Shown here: one piece after another, positions 1-5,801 of the stretch | Numbering within the stretch: position 1 is the stretch's first letter | Layout: the number at the start of each line of letters is the position of its first letter | From: Deltaproteobacteria bacterium | GTDB lineage: Bacteria; Myxococcota; UBA796; SXON01 | DNA length: 5,801 bases | Assembly: GCA_947483545.1 (NCBI GenBank) | Contig: CANKNP010000321.1 | Coordinates: 1 to 5,801 of the forward strand | Direction: 5' to 3' | Position numbers and translations under genes: made by a program | Notes under the pieces: model-generated | Databases searched by the model: none | The model's input: only the letters and a program-made list of their open reading frames with translations | Told to the model about the DNA's origin: nothing

Positions 1-3000
1 ACATCGTAGGCGGCCTCGGTGCCGGAGGGGCCATCGGGGTCGATCGTGTAGACCCCGTCGGCGGTCTGTCCGTTCGCCAACACATCGTCGCAGGTGGTGC
101 CCGATGCGCAGATGCCGCTGCTGTCGGGGTAGACGTCGGCCTCGGAATCGTCACAGTCATCGTTGGACTCCGCATACCCGTCGGACAGCTCGCAGAAATA
201 CTCGCCCTCCTCAGTGTTTCCGTGGCCGTCGCCATCGGCGTCCACGTAGAAGAACGCCATGTCGATGGGCTCCTCGTCGATGACGTCGTCGCAGTCGTTG
301 TCGGAGCCGTCGCAATACTCGTCGGCGCCGGGGTACACATCGTCCTCGGTATCGTCACAATCGTCGCTATTGGCGACGTAGCCGAGGGGCTGCTCGCACG
401 CGAACATCCAGATCCCCGCGCCGTAGCCATCGCCGTCCGTGTCCGGGTACCACACGAAATCGTCCATCGCGTCGGCGTCCACCACCCCGTCGCAGTCGTC
501 GTCCACGCCGTTGCAGTATTCGTCCGCGTCCGGGTACACAGTGTCGAGCGTGTCGTCGCAGTCGGTGCCGAAGATGGCGTAGCCCTCAGGCTGGTCACAG
601 GCGGAGACGCTGGAGGTGGTGCCAAATCCGTCGCCGTCCTCGTCGAGATACCAGGTGGTGGGATCGGTGGGATCTTCGTCGATCTCGTCGTCACAGTCTT
701 CGTCGATGTCATCGCAGGTCTCGGCGGCGTCGGGGTGGATGCCGGCGTCCGAGTCGTCGCAATCCCCGTTCACCTCCACGTGAGCGTCGGGGGCCGTGCA
801 GCTCACGGCGGAGATATGGCCGTAGCCGTCGTCATCTCCGTCGTAGTACCAGGTGGGAGCCCCGACGGCGCCGTCCTCGTCCACCACGCTGTCGCAATCA
901 TCGTCGTACCCGTTGCAATACTCCAGATCGTCGGGACTGACGCCTGCATTCCCGTCATCGCAGTCATCGCTGTTCTCGACGTAGGTCTCGGGTTGGTCGC
1001 AGGCATAGGCCTCGGTGTCCGACCCGTAGCCATCCTCGTCGCCATCGAGGTACCACGTCGTGCCGTCCACGGCGGTCGCGTCATCGGTCGATCCGTCGCA
1101 GTTGTCATCCATTCCGTTGCATTCTTCGGCTTGGGCGGGGTTGACGTCCGCGTTGTCGTCGTCGCAGTCCGACGAATCGCCCAGGAACCCTTCCGGCGCG
1201 CTGCAGGCCAGAAAATCGTCTGCCGGATCCGATGAGCCGTAGCCATCGCCGTCCGCGTCGGGCCGCCAGGAGAGCCCCCCCATCGCGCCCGCCTCGTCTA
1301 CGTCGCCATCACAATCGTCGTCCGCGTCGTTGCAGCGCTCGGTCGCGTCCGGGTTCACGTCTCCGGAATTGTCGTCACAGTCGTCTGCATTGCCGACATA
1401 ATCGAACGGCGTCGTGCAACTCTCGTAGGTCACGGCTGGGTTTCCAAACCCATCGACGTCCCCGTCGTAGTACCAGGTGTTTTCGCCGATCGCGCCGCTC
1501 TCGTCGGTGTCACCGTCACAGTCATCGTCGACGCCGTTGCAGCTCTCGATGGCACCGGGGTAGGCCGCGTCGCTGGCGTCGTCACACTCTGCGCAGGCGG
1601 CATAACCATCGCCGTCATCGTCCGAATAGCCGGTCGAACCATCGCAGTTGTAGTCGTTGGGATCGGCGCAGTCGTTTTCGGGCGCCCCGGGGTAATACAT
1701 CGCGCTCGCATCGTCGCAATCCCCGTCCACGCTGGAATAGCCATCGACGGCATCGCACGCGTACGCCGGGCTGCCCGCGCCGGTGCCGTCGCCGTCTGCG
1801 TCCACGTACCAGGGCGTCATGCTGCCGGAATCGGTCCCGGCATCGGCGTCGTCCGCGACGGTGTTGCAGTCTTCGTCGGTGTTCGCGTCGTCGCAGACCT
1901 CCAAGCCGCCGGGGTTCACGTCGGCCGCGCTGTCGTCGCAGTCGGTGCCGTCCGAAACGTAGCCATCGGGCGCGTCGCAGCCTGTCGCCATCATGCTGGC
2001 GTCGCCGTACCCATCGCCGTCCATGTCCATGTACCAGGTGCCGGGGTCCGTAGCTTCCTCGTCGATGTTCCCATCACAGTCATCGTCGATGTCGTTGCAG
2101 AGCTCCACGCCGTCGGGGCTGACCGTCGCGCTGTCGTCGTCACACTCCTCGCAGGCTGCGTAGCCATCGCCGTCATCGTCCGAATAGCCGGTCGAACCGT
2201 CGCAGTTGTAGTCGCTGGGATCGGTGCAGTCCTCCTCGGGCGCGCCGGGGAAATACATCGCGCTCGCATCGTCGCAGTCCCCGTCCACGCTCGAATAGCC
2301 ATCCACGGGATCGCAGGCGTACGCCGGGCTGCCCGCGCCGGTGCCATCGCCGTCCGCGTCCAAGTACCAGGGCATCATGGCGCCGGAATCGGTCCCGGCG
2401 TCGGCGTCGTCCGCGACGGTGTTGCAGTCTTCGTCGGTGTTCGCGTCGTCACAGACCTCGAGCGCACCGGGGTTCACGTCGGCCGCGCTGTCGTCGCAGT
2501 CGGTATCGTCGGAGACGTAGCCATCGGGCGCGTCGCAGCCGGTCGCCACCATCGTGGCGTCGCCGTATCCGTCGCCGTCCATGTCCATGTACCAAATGCT
2601 GGGGTCCGCGGCGTCGTCGTCGATGTTCCCGTCACAGTCATCGTCGATGTCGTTGCATAGCTCCACGCCGTCGGGGCTGATCGCTGCGCTGCCGTCATTG
2701 CACTCTTCGCAGGCTGGGTAGCCATCGCCGTCGGCATCCTCGTAGCCAACCGAGCCATCACAGTTGTAGTCCACGGGGTCGGTGCAATCCTCTTCGACGG
2801 CATCGGGATGAATATTCGCGTCCTCTTCGTCGCAATCCCCGCCCGTTGCGACGTACCCCTCGGGCGCCTCGCACGCGACCTCGAACGTGAGCGAGTCGCC
2901 GTAGCCGTCACCGTCGGTGTCTTCGAACCAGAGGGTCGGATCGATGGGGTCTTCGTCGGTGATGTCGTCGCAGTCCTGGTCGATGCCGTCGCAGACCTCG

Positions 3001-3299
3001 GGGGCGTCGGGGTACACCGTTGCGTTCGTGTCGTCGCAGTCCTCGTCCACGCTGAACCCGTCGCCGTCGGCATCGGCAGGGCCTGTGTCTGTGTCGGAGT
3101 CCGTATCGCTGTCGGAGTCGGTGTCCGTATCTGTGTCGGTGTCCGTATCCGTGTCGGAGTCGGCGTCCGTATCGGTGTCGGTGTCCGCATCCCCGGTGTC
3201 GGAGTCGGTGGGCACGCCTTCGGAGTCCACCGGATCCGTGGACTTGTCCTTGCAGCCGATCGCGACGAGGAGGATGAGGGCCGAGCGAAAGAGGGACAT
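1..3299 (-). CDS. Large MopE-type metal-binding-repeat lipoprotein (C-terminus beyond the left edge)
   Basis: The minus frame is open for 1099 codons from the ATG at 3299 to the window edge, checked codon by codon; an in-frame stop lies upstream at 3324-3326. Residues 1-16 are a lipoprotein signal: Arg5, hydrophobic core, then Ala-Ile-Gly-Cys with Cys16 as the lipidated residue. Residues 31-72 are an Asp/Thr/Ser stalk. About 16 repeats follow, starting near residues 76, 124, 185, 236, 311, 371, 422, 497, 557, 609, 678, 749, 817, 883, 950 and 1017. A typical unit is WYxDxDGDGYG, then CxxPxGY, DCDD, PxAxExC and DxDCDG, which fits the MopE/putative metal-binding motif family (Cu-binding_MopE). 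Calcium binding by the DxDxDG loops is equally plausible. From residue 1070, CDDVL...DGVYTIDPDG resembles the beginning of a fibrinogen-like domain. Likely an outer-membrane-anchored surface protein; ligand unknown. Confidence 0.94.
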   Translation of the reverse strand, partial: MSLFRSALILLVAIGCKDKSTDPVDSEGVPTDSDTGDADTDTDTDADSDTDTDTDTDTDTDSDSDTDSDTDTGPADADGDGFSVDEDCDDTNATVYPDAPEVCDGIDQDCDDITDEDPIDPTLWFEDTDGDGYGDSLTFEVACEAPEGYVATGGDCDEEDANIHPDAVEEDCTDPVDYNCDGSVGYEDADGDGYPACEECNDGSAAISPDGVELCNDIDDDCDGNIDDDAADPSIWYMDMDGDGYGDATMVATGCDAPDGYVSDDTDCDDSAADVNPGALEVCDDANTDEDCNTVADDADAGTDSGAMMPWYLDADGDGTGAGSPAYACDPVDGYSSVDGDCDDASAMYFPGAPEEDCTDPSDYNCDGSTGYSDDDGDGYAACEECDDDSATVSPDGVELCNDIDDDCDGNIDEEATDPGTWYMDMDGDGYGDASMMATGCDAPDGYVSDGTDCDDSAADVNPGGLEVCDDANTDEDCNTVADDADAGTDSGSMTPWYVDADGDGTGAGSPAYACDAVDGYSSVDGDCDDASAMYYPGAPENDCADPNDYNCDGSTGYSDDDGDGYAACAECDDASDAAYPGAIESCNGVDDDCDGDTDESGAIGENTWYYDGDVDGFGNPAVTYESCTTPFDYVGNADDCDDNSGDVNPDATERCNDADDDCDGDVDEAGAMGGLSWRPDADGDGYGSSDPADDFLACSAPEGFLGDSSDCDDDNADVNPAQAEECNGMDDNCDGSTDDATAVDGTTWYLDGDEDGYGSDTEAYACDQPETYVENSDDCDDGNAGVSPDDLEYCNGYDDDCDSVVDEDGAVGAPTWYYDGDDDGYGHISAVSCTAPDAHVEVNGDCDDSDAGIHPDAAETCDDIDEDCDDEIDEDPTDPTTWYLDEDGDGFGTTSSVSACDQPEGYAIFGTDCDDTLDTVYPDADEYCNGVDDDCDGVVDADAMDDFVWYPDTDGDGYGAGIWMFACEQPLGYVANSDDCDDTEDDVYPGADEYCDGSDNDCDDVIDEEPIDMAFFYVDADGDGHGNTEEGEYFCELSDGYAESNDDCDDSEADVYPDSSGICASGTTCDDVLANGQTADGVYTIDPDGPSGTEAAYD
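1504..2795 (-). repeat. 558-bp higher-order tandem repeat inside the MopE-type gene
   Basis: Copy A covers 2795-2238 (residues 169-354) and copy B covers 2237-1680 (residues 355-540). A partial copy C starts at 1679 and fades after about residue 569-598. A and B differ at roughly 23 of 186 residues by eye, and long stretches of DNA are nearly identical, for example around 2163-2500 against 1605-1942. Each copy contains three MopE-like units spaced 51, 75 and 60 residues apart. The 75-residue unit has an unusual CDDANTDEDCNT segment in place of the usual CDGxDxDCDG. The pattern indicates in-frame segmental duplication by recombination or slippage. Confidence 0.9.
3084..3209 (-). repeat. Asp-Thr stalk coded by GAC/GAT-ACN hexamer repeats
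   Basis: Residues 31-72 of the MopE-type lipoprotein are almost entirely Asp alternating with Thr, Ser or Ala. The DNA is a degenerate hexamer array with units such as GACACC, GATACG and GACTCC. It would form an extended, highly acidic linker between the lipid anchor and the first metal-binding repeat. Near-perfect hexamer arrays are prone to in-frame length change. Confidence 0.85.
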
Positions 3300-3327
3300 G
3301 ACGGGCTCCGGGGAGGGGAGGGGCTAA
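3300..3327 (-). promoter_or_regulatory. Candidate -10 element and ribosome binding site of the MopE-type gene
   Basis: On the minus strand a GGAG (plus-strand CTCC at 3306-3309) sits 6 bases before the ATG at 3299, a good Shine-Dalgarno position that supports this start. Further upstream GGTTAGCCCC (3319-3328) repeats the sequence found just before the amidase start. TTAGCC/TAGCCC could be a -10 hexamer, giving a leader of about 14 bases. The ribosome binding site is well supported; the promoter is inference, and no convincing -35 box is visible. Confidence 0.5.
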
Positions 3328-3454
3328 CCCGGCGGGGCTACGACCCGCACCGGGGCCAAGGACGACGCAGGTGGCGAACACTTCGGGGGTGGTGACTGGC
3401 ACCAGGGGCCGCGCGAGAAGAACCGTCGAAAGATCGGAATCCGCAGCGCCGGCG
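3300..3454. other. Intergenic region between amidase and MopE-type lipoprotein genes
   Basis: This 155-bp gap between two minus-strand genes holds the promoter and ribosome binding site described for the lipoprotein gene. It also has a small inverted repeat, TGGTG-ACTGG-CACCA (3390-3404), and a 12-bp perfect palindrome AGCGCCGGCGCT (3445-3456) that overlaps the amidase stop codon. Neither is followed by a T-run on the minus strand, so neither is a standard intrinsic terminator. I see no small gene here. Confidence 0.6.
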
Positions 3455-3456
3455 CT
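3445..3456. repeat. 12-bp perfect GC palindrome at the amidase stop codon
   Basis: AGCGCCGGCGCT is self-complementary and overlaps the TAG stop at 3455-3457. It could form a short hairpin at the end of the amidase message but lacks a loop and a T tract, so a termination role is unproven. Chance occurrence in GC-rich DNA is possible. Confidence 0.35.
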
Positions 3457-4936
3457 ACGCCACCACCTTCGGCCTCCGCCCTGCCCAAGGCCGCGCGATC
3501 TCCAATTGGCTTGCGACCCGCAAGAGCAGATCCTCGCCCCCCATCGCGGCGGCCAACTGAACCCCGACGGGGAGCCCGTCCGCCGTCCAATGGAGCGGCA
3601 GGGAGATCGCCGGCTGGCCCGTTTGGTTGAACAACTGGGTGTTGGGCGTCCGCTCAAAGTTGTTCGCCGCAAGCTGGGCCAGCACCACGCGGATGACCGC
3701 GGGGATGGGCGCGGCCCGGAGCGCGGCCAAGCCCACCCGCTCGGCGGGCTTCAACCCCAGCTCTCCGATGCGGACCGGCGGATACGCCAGGGTGGGGCCG
3801 AGGAACAGGTCGTATTTTTGGTGGAACGCCGCCGTCTGCCGGCCGGCTTCCTGGATAGCGTCGCGCGCGTGTTGCAGGTCGATCCCGGTCATCGTGCCTC
3901 CCACCTGGCGCAGGAACCAGGTGGCTGGCTCGAACAGGTCTGCGCTGGGGGTTCGTCCGCTCCACCGGGCCATGTCTTCGATCTCGGTGGCCACGCCGAT
4001 CCCGACCTGGGTCAGGTAGGCTCGTACCAGCTTGTCGCGATCAAAGGTCGGAGCGGCCTCCTCGACGGTGTGCCCAAGCTCCTCCAACAGCTTGGCCGCG
4101 GCGTGCGTCGCGTTCACACACTCGGGGTGGGTGTCCTTCCCAAAAAACGACCGGGTTGAAAATCCGATGCGCAGCTTTCCGGTGGGTGCGCCGACCTCAG
4201 CCGTGTAAGGCCGTGTCGGCGGCAACACACTGTACGGATCACCTGGCATCGGCCCCGCCAACACATCGAGGAACCCGGCGGTGTCGCGCACGCTGCGGGA
4301 CAGCACGCCCCATTGCACGTACCCACCCCAGCCTTCCCCCTGCTGCGGGCCGAGCGGCACACGGCCTCTCGTGGCTTTCAACCCGACCAGCCCGCAATTG
4401 CTCGCGGGGATGCGCAACGAGCCGCCGCCGTCGCCACCGTGGGCGACAGGCAACGCGCGGGAGGCGACGATCGCAGCGCTCCCGCCGGACGATCCACCGG
4501 TCGAATGATCCGGGTTCCACGGATTTCGGGCCGGTCCCCGGAACGCCGACTCGGTCGTGCCGACGATCGCCAGCTCCGGCAGGTTGGTCTTGGCCACGAA
4601 AATAGCCCCGCAGCGGCGCAGTCGGGCGATCGCCTCCGAGTCCTCCGAGGGGCACCATCCTTCTAGAAACCGCGTCGAGGCCGTGAACGGCACGCCCTTG
4701 CAGAACCCGTCGAAGTCCTTCAGCGCCATCGGCACGCCCCGGAACGGGCCATCCGGCAGGTCCCCCAGCGCGGCCGCCCGGGCCGCTTCGAACATCGGGT
4801 GTACGATGGCGTTGATTGCGGGGTTCACCCGCTCGATCGCGGCGATCGCGTCGTCTACCAGCTCTTTGGGGCTGACCTCGCCCGCGCGGACGCGGCGGGC
4901 AAGCTCCGTGGCATCGAGATCGGTGTAGTCTTGCAT
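3455..4936 (-). CDS. Amidase-signature family hydrolase
   Basis: A complete 493-residue protein, within the usual 450-550 range. Amidase-signature enzymes hydrolyse carboxamide bonds with a Ser-cisSer-Lys triad. All three are visible: Lys73 in MALKDFD, Ser149 in GGSSGGS (145-153 region) and nucleophile Ser173 in GGDGGGSLRIPAS. Spacings of 76 and 24 residues match the family. The HGGDGGGSLRIPAS stretch followed by GLVGLKATRGR resembles the branch containing 6-aminohexanoate-cyclic-dimer hydrolase-like (NylA-like) and actinobacterial amidases; the substrate cannot be read from sequence. The C-terminal NQTGQPAISLP segment is also typical. GatA is unlikely because no gatB or gatC is adjacent. There is no signal peptide, so it is probably cytoplasmic. 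The start is firm: a TAG lies four codons upstream in frame (4946-4948). No Shine-Dalgarno sequence is present, which suggests a leaderless message. It is divergent from the gene at 4989 and not obviously in an operon. Confidence 0.95.
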   Translation of the reverse strand: MQDYTDLDATELARRVRAGEVSPKELVDDAIAAIERVNPAINAIVHPMFEAARAAALGDLPDGPFRGVPMALKDFDGFCKGVPFTASTRFLEGWCPSEDSEAIARLRRCGAIFVAKTNLPELAIVGTTESAFRGPARNPWNPDHSTGGSSGGSAAIVASRALPVAHGGDGGGSLRIPASNCGLVGLKATRGRVPLGPQQGEGWGGYVQWGVLSRSVRDTAGFLDVLAGPMPGDPYSVLPPTRPYTAEVGAPTGKLRIGFSTRSFFGKDTHPECVNATHAAAKLLEELGHTVEEAAPTFDRDKLVRAYLTQVGIGVATEIEDMARWSGRTPSADLFEPATWFLRQVGGTMTGIDLQHARDAIQEAGRQTAAFHQKYDLFLGPTLAYPPVRIGELGLKPAERVGLAALRAAPIPAVIRVVLAQLAANNFERTPNTQLFNQTGQPAISLPLHWTADGLPVGVQLAAAMGGEDLLLRVASQLEIARPWAGRRPKVVA

Positions 4937-4988
4937 GGGCGGGGGCTAACCTGCCGGGTCGCGTCGCCGACCGGGCTATGCTCCCGCG
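4937..4988. promoter_or_regulatory. Divergent promoter region, probably leaderless in both directions
   Basis: Only 52 bp separate the amidase ATG (minus, 4936) from the ATG at 4989 (plus). On the minus strand TAGCCC (4948-4943) is followed by exactly 6 bases and ATG; on the plus strand TATGCT (4977-4982) is followed by exactly 6 bases and ATG. A -10 box at that distance would start transcription at or next to the ATG, matching the absence of ribosome binding sites. Between them lies an imperfect dyad GGTCG-CGTCGC-CGACC (4957-4972). No clear -35 boxes are seen. The promoter calls are inference from spacing and TA-type hexamers. Confidence 0.45.
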
Positions 4989-5552
4989 ATGCTCTTCCTC
5001 ACCTTCCTCGCTTGCACCGGCGCTCCCCCCGATGAGTCTGGCGTCCCCGCGGACACCGATACGGACGCGGACACCGATACGGACACCGACGCCGACACGG
5101 ACACCGACACCGACACGACGGTGGACACCGGCGAGATCGAGCTCCCCGCGAGCCCGCTCCCCATCACGCTCACGCTCGCCGGGGCGGCGACGGGCACCGC
5201 CCGGTTCGACACCGTGGTCTGCTCCCACCCTCCCAACAACCAGCTCCAGCTCACCTACTCGGACAGCACTGCCTCCAACACCTGGAACCTCCGGGTGTTC
5301 GTTCGCGAGACGTTCGGCGGTGAGGGGACCTATTCGACGACCGTCGAGGCCCAGCTCCTCGAGAACTTCAGCGGCGGCCGATACTTCTCAGCCAGCACCA
5401 CCGCCGGGGCAGCGGTCGCGCTGACCGTCGAGGGTTTCGGCAGCAACGGATCCTACGGCAGCCTCACGACCGACCCGCTCACCGGCGATGATGGCGACGT
5501 CACACTCACGCCGCAGCCGATTCCCTATTGGTGTGATGTGATCGCGGAGTGA
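4989..5552 (+). CDS. Small DT-stalk secreted protein or lipoprotein, unrecognised domain
   Basis: A 187-residue protein ending in TGA. Residues 1-9 (MLFLTFLAC) look like a minimal lipoprotein signal with Cys9 as the lipidated residue, but it is only eight residues long and has no positive charge. No alternative start exists, because the frame upstream holds no ATG, GTG or TTG before a TAA at 4947-4949. Residues 22-47 form an Asp-Thr/Ala stalk. Residues 50-187 are a Ser/Thr/Gly-rich domain with alternating hydrophobic strands (for example PITLTLAG, LQLTYSD, WNLRVFVRE, AVALTVEGFG, DVTLTP), suggesting a beta-sandwich. Its only two cysteines, Cys78 near the start and Cys182 near the end, could form a disulfide. 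I recognise no family. Likely envelope-located; function unknown. It is divergent from the amidase and upstream of another DT-stalk lipoprotein in the same direction. Confidence 0.85.
   Translation: MLFLTFLACTGAPPDESGVPADTDTDADTDTDTDADTDTDTDTTVDTGEIELPASPLPITLTLAGAATGTARFDTVVCSHPPNNQLQLTYSDSTASNTWNLRVFVRETFGGEGTYSTTVEAQLLENFSGGRYFSASTTAGAAVALTVEGFGSNGSYGSLTTDPLTGDDGDVTLTPQPIPYWCDVIAE
5052..5129 (+). repeat. Asp-Thr stalk hexamer array in the 4989 gene
   Basis: Units of GACACC, GATACG, GACGCG and GACGCC repeat about twelve times, coding residues 22-47. The stretch ACACCGATACGGACGC is shared exactly with the stalk-coding DNA of the MopE-type gene on the opposite strand (within 3163-3180). The array probably encodes a flexible acidic spacer between the membrane anchor and the folded domain. 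Confidence 0.85.
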
Positions 5553-5621
5553 GCGGAGAGAGGCGGAGTTGGGCGGCTTGCCCTGACCTCGAACAGCGGC
5601 TTTGATTTTACGCATCCAGGC
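5553..5621 (+). promoter_or_regulatory. Short gap with candidate -10 element before the 5622 gene
   Basis: This 69-bp gap contains a weak hairpin GGGC-GGCTT-GCCC (5571-5583) with no T-run directly after it, then a locally AT-rich stretch TTTGATTTTA (5601-5610). TACGCA (5609-5614) ends 7 bases before the ATG at 5622, close to the six-base arrangement seen at the two divergent genes. This suggests a separate, nearly leaderless promoter rather than pure read-through. Low certainty. Confidence 0.35.
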
Positions 5622-5801
5622 ATGCACCCTCTCCGAATGACCTCCTGCCTCCTGGTTCTCCTGTCCGTTGCCGGTTGCTCCGAGACGGGCGTCAAGGGCC
5701 TTCTGGCTGATCCCGTTGGCGACTCGGCCGCGGACAGCGCGATCGACACATCGATCGACACATCGATCGACACTGGGACCGACACGGCCGTCGATACCGC
5801 C
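5622..5801 (+). CDS. Third DT-stalk lipoprotein, N-terminal part only
   Basis: The frame is open to the right edge (60 codons). I chose ATG 5622 over the in-frame ATG 5637 because it adds MHPLR, giving the signal a basic residue, and because it fits the candidate -10 element at 5609. The lipobox is Val-Ala-Gly-Cys with Cys19 as the lipidated residue (Cys14 if 5637 is used), a canonical type II signal. The mature protein begins SETGVKGLLADPVGDSAADS and then becomes an Asp-Thr/Ile-Asp-Thr-Ser repeat stalk from about residue 40. What lies beyond the stalk is outside the window; by analogy it could be a beta domain or MopE-type repeats. Likely an outer-membrane or periplasmic lipoprotein. Confidence 0.8.
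   Translation, partial: MHPLRMTSCLLVLLSVAGCSETGVKGLLADPVGDSAADSAIDTSIDTSIDTGTDTAVDTA
5742..5773 (+). repeat. 12-bp tandem repeat coding IDTS units
   Basis: ATCGACACATCG occurs twice in tandem (5742-5753, 5754-5765) followed by a partial third copy (5766-5773). It encodes Ile-Asp-Thr-Ser in the stalk of the 5622 lipoprotein. It differs from the GAC-ACN hexamer arrays of the other two stalks by including Ile and Ser codons, and its identical copies point to recent expansion. Confidence 0.85.

Noticed and set aside
222..1235. A 337-codon open frame on the plus strand rich in Val, Ala, Gly and Ile
   Set aside because: It is the exact complement of Asp-rich MopE repeats: GAC and GAT codons read antisense as GTC and ATC. 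The minus frame is a continuous, recognisable protein with a signal peptide, so the plus frame is a shadow.
1232..2053. Arg/Ser/His-rich open frame on the plus strand
   Set aside because: Low-complexity composition from GC-rich antisense sequence of the same repeat gene, with no recognisable domain or upstream signal.
1..3080. The dense GTC/GTCGTC pattern as a CRISPR array or non-coding satellite
   Set aside because: There are no constant repeats with unique spacers; the periodicity is explained by Asp and Cys codons in protein repeats on the minus strand.
3390..3404. TGGTG-ACTGG-CACCA inverted repeat as a terminator for the amidase
   Set aside because: The stem is only five base pairs and no T-run follows on the minus strand, so intrinsic termination is not supported.
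2908..3672. Minus-strand open frame spanning the amidase end and the lipoprotein start
   Set aside because: It crosses two well-supported genes in another frame and is Arg-rich without any family signature.
3371..4159. Plus-strand open frame antisense to the amidase
   Set aside because: The amidase on the other strand has full family motifs and a complete triad, and the plus frame resembles nothing.
4239..5228. Minus-strand 329-codon open frame with Val/Arg-rich 'VGVGVRIGVR' stretch
   Set aside because: It is an out-of-frame shadow of the amidase plus the antisense of the DT stalk at 5052-5129.
5571..5583. GGGC-GGCTT-GCCC hairpin after the 4989 gene as a terminator
   Set aside because: A four-pair stem with no adjacent T tract is too weak to call.

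Overview
The window is GC-rich DNA from a bacterium that makes large acidic lipoproteins. Each has an Asp/Thr ('DT') stalk, and one carries a long series of MopE-type metal-binding repeats. This style is typical of Myxococcota and related deltaproteobacterial lineages, so a myxobacterium-like source is my best guess. It is an inference from protein style, not from a marker gene. No RNA gene, CRISPR array, transposase or prophage gene is visible.

Layout. (1) Positions 1-3299, minus strand: one uninterrupted reading frame of 1099 codons that runs off the left edge. It encodes a lipoprotein with a DT stalk, about 16 MopE-type repeats and the beginning of what looks like a fibrinogen-like C-terminal domain. 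The middle of the gene holds a higher-order tandem duplication with a period of 558 bp (186 codons). (2) 3300-3454: intergenic, with a candidate promoter and a GGAG ribosome binding site for the lipoprotein gene. (3) 3455-4936, minus strand: a complete amidase-signature hydrolase with all three catalytic residues. (4) 4937-4988: a 52-bp divergent promoter region. (5) 4989-5552, plus strand: a small secreted or lipid-anchored protein with a DT stalk and an unrecognised domain. (6) 5553-5621: a short gap. (7) 5622-5801, plus strand: the start of a third DT-stalk lipoprotein, cut by the right edge.

Three of the four genes are predicted envelope proteins with the same acidic stalk, encoded by similar GAC-ACN hexamer repeats. 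The amidase is the only predicted cytoplasmic enzyme, and nothing in the sequence ties it functionally to the lipoproteins. The most interesting signals are the recent 186-residue duplication inside the MopE-type protein, the apparent join to a fibrinogen-like domain, the unusually short signal sequence of the 4989 protein, and a shared promoter arrangement in which a TA-type -10 hexamer lies six bases before the ATG, suggesting leaderless transcripts. I do not see a clear new multi-gene system here.
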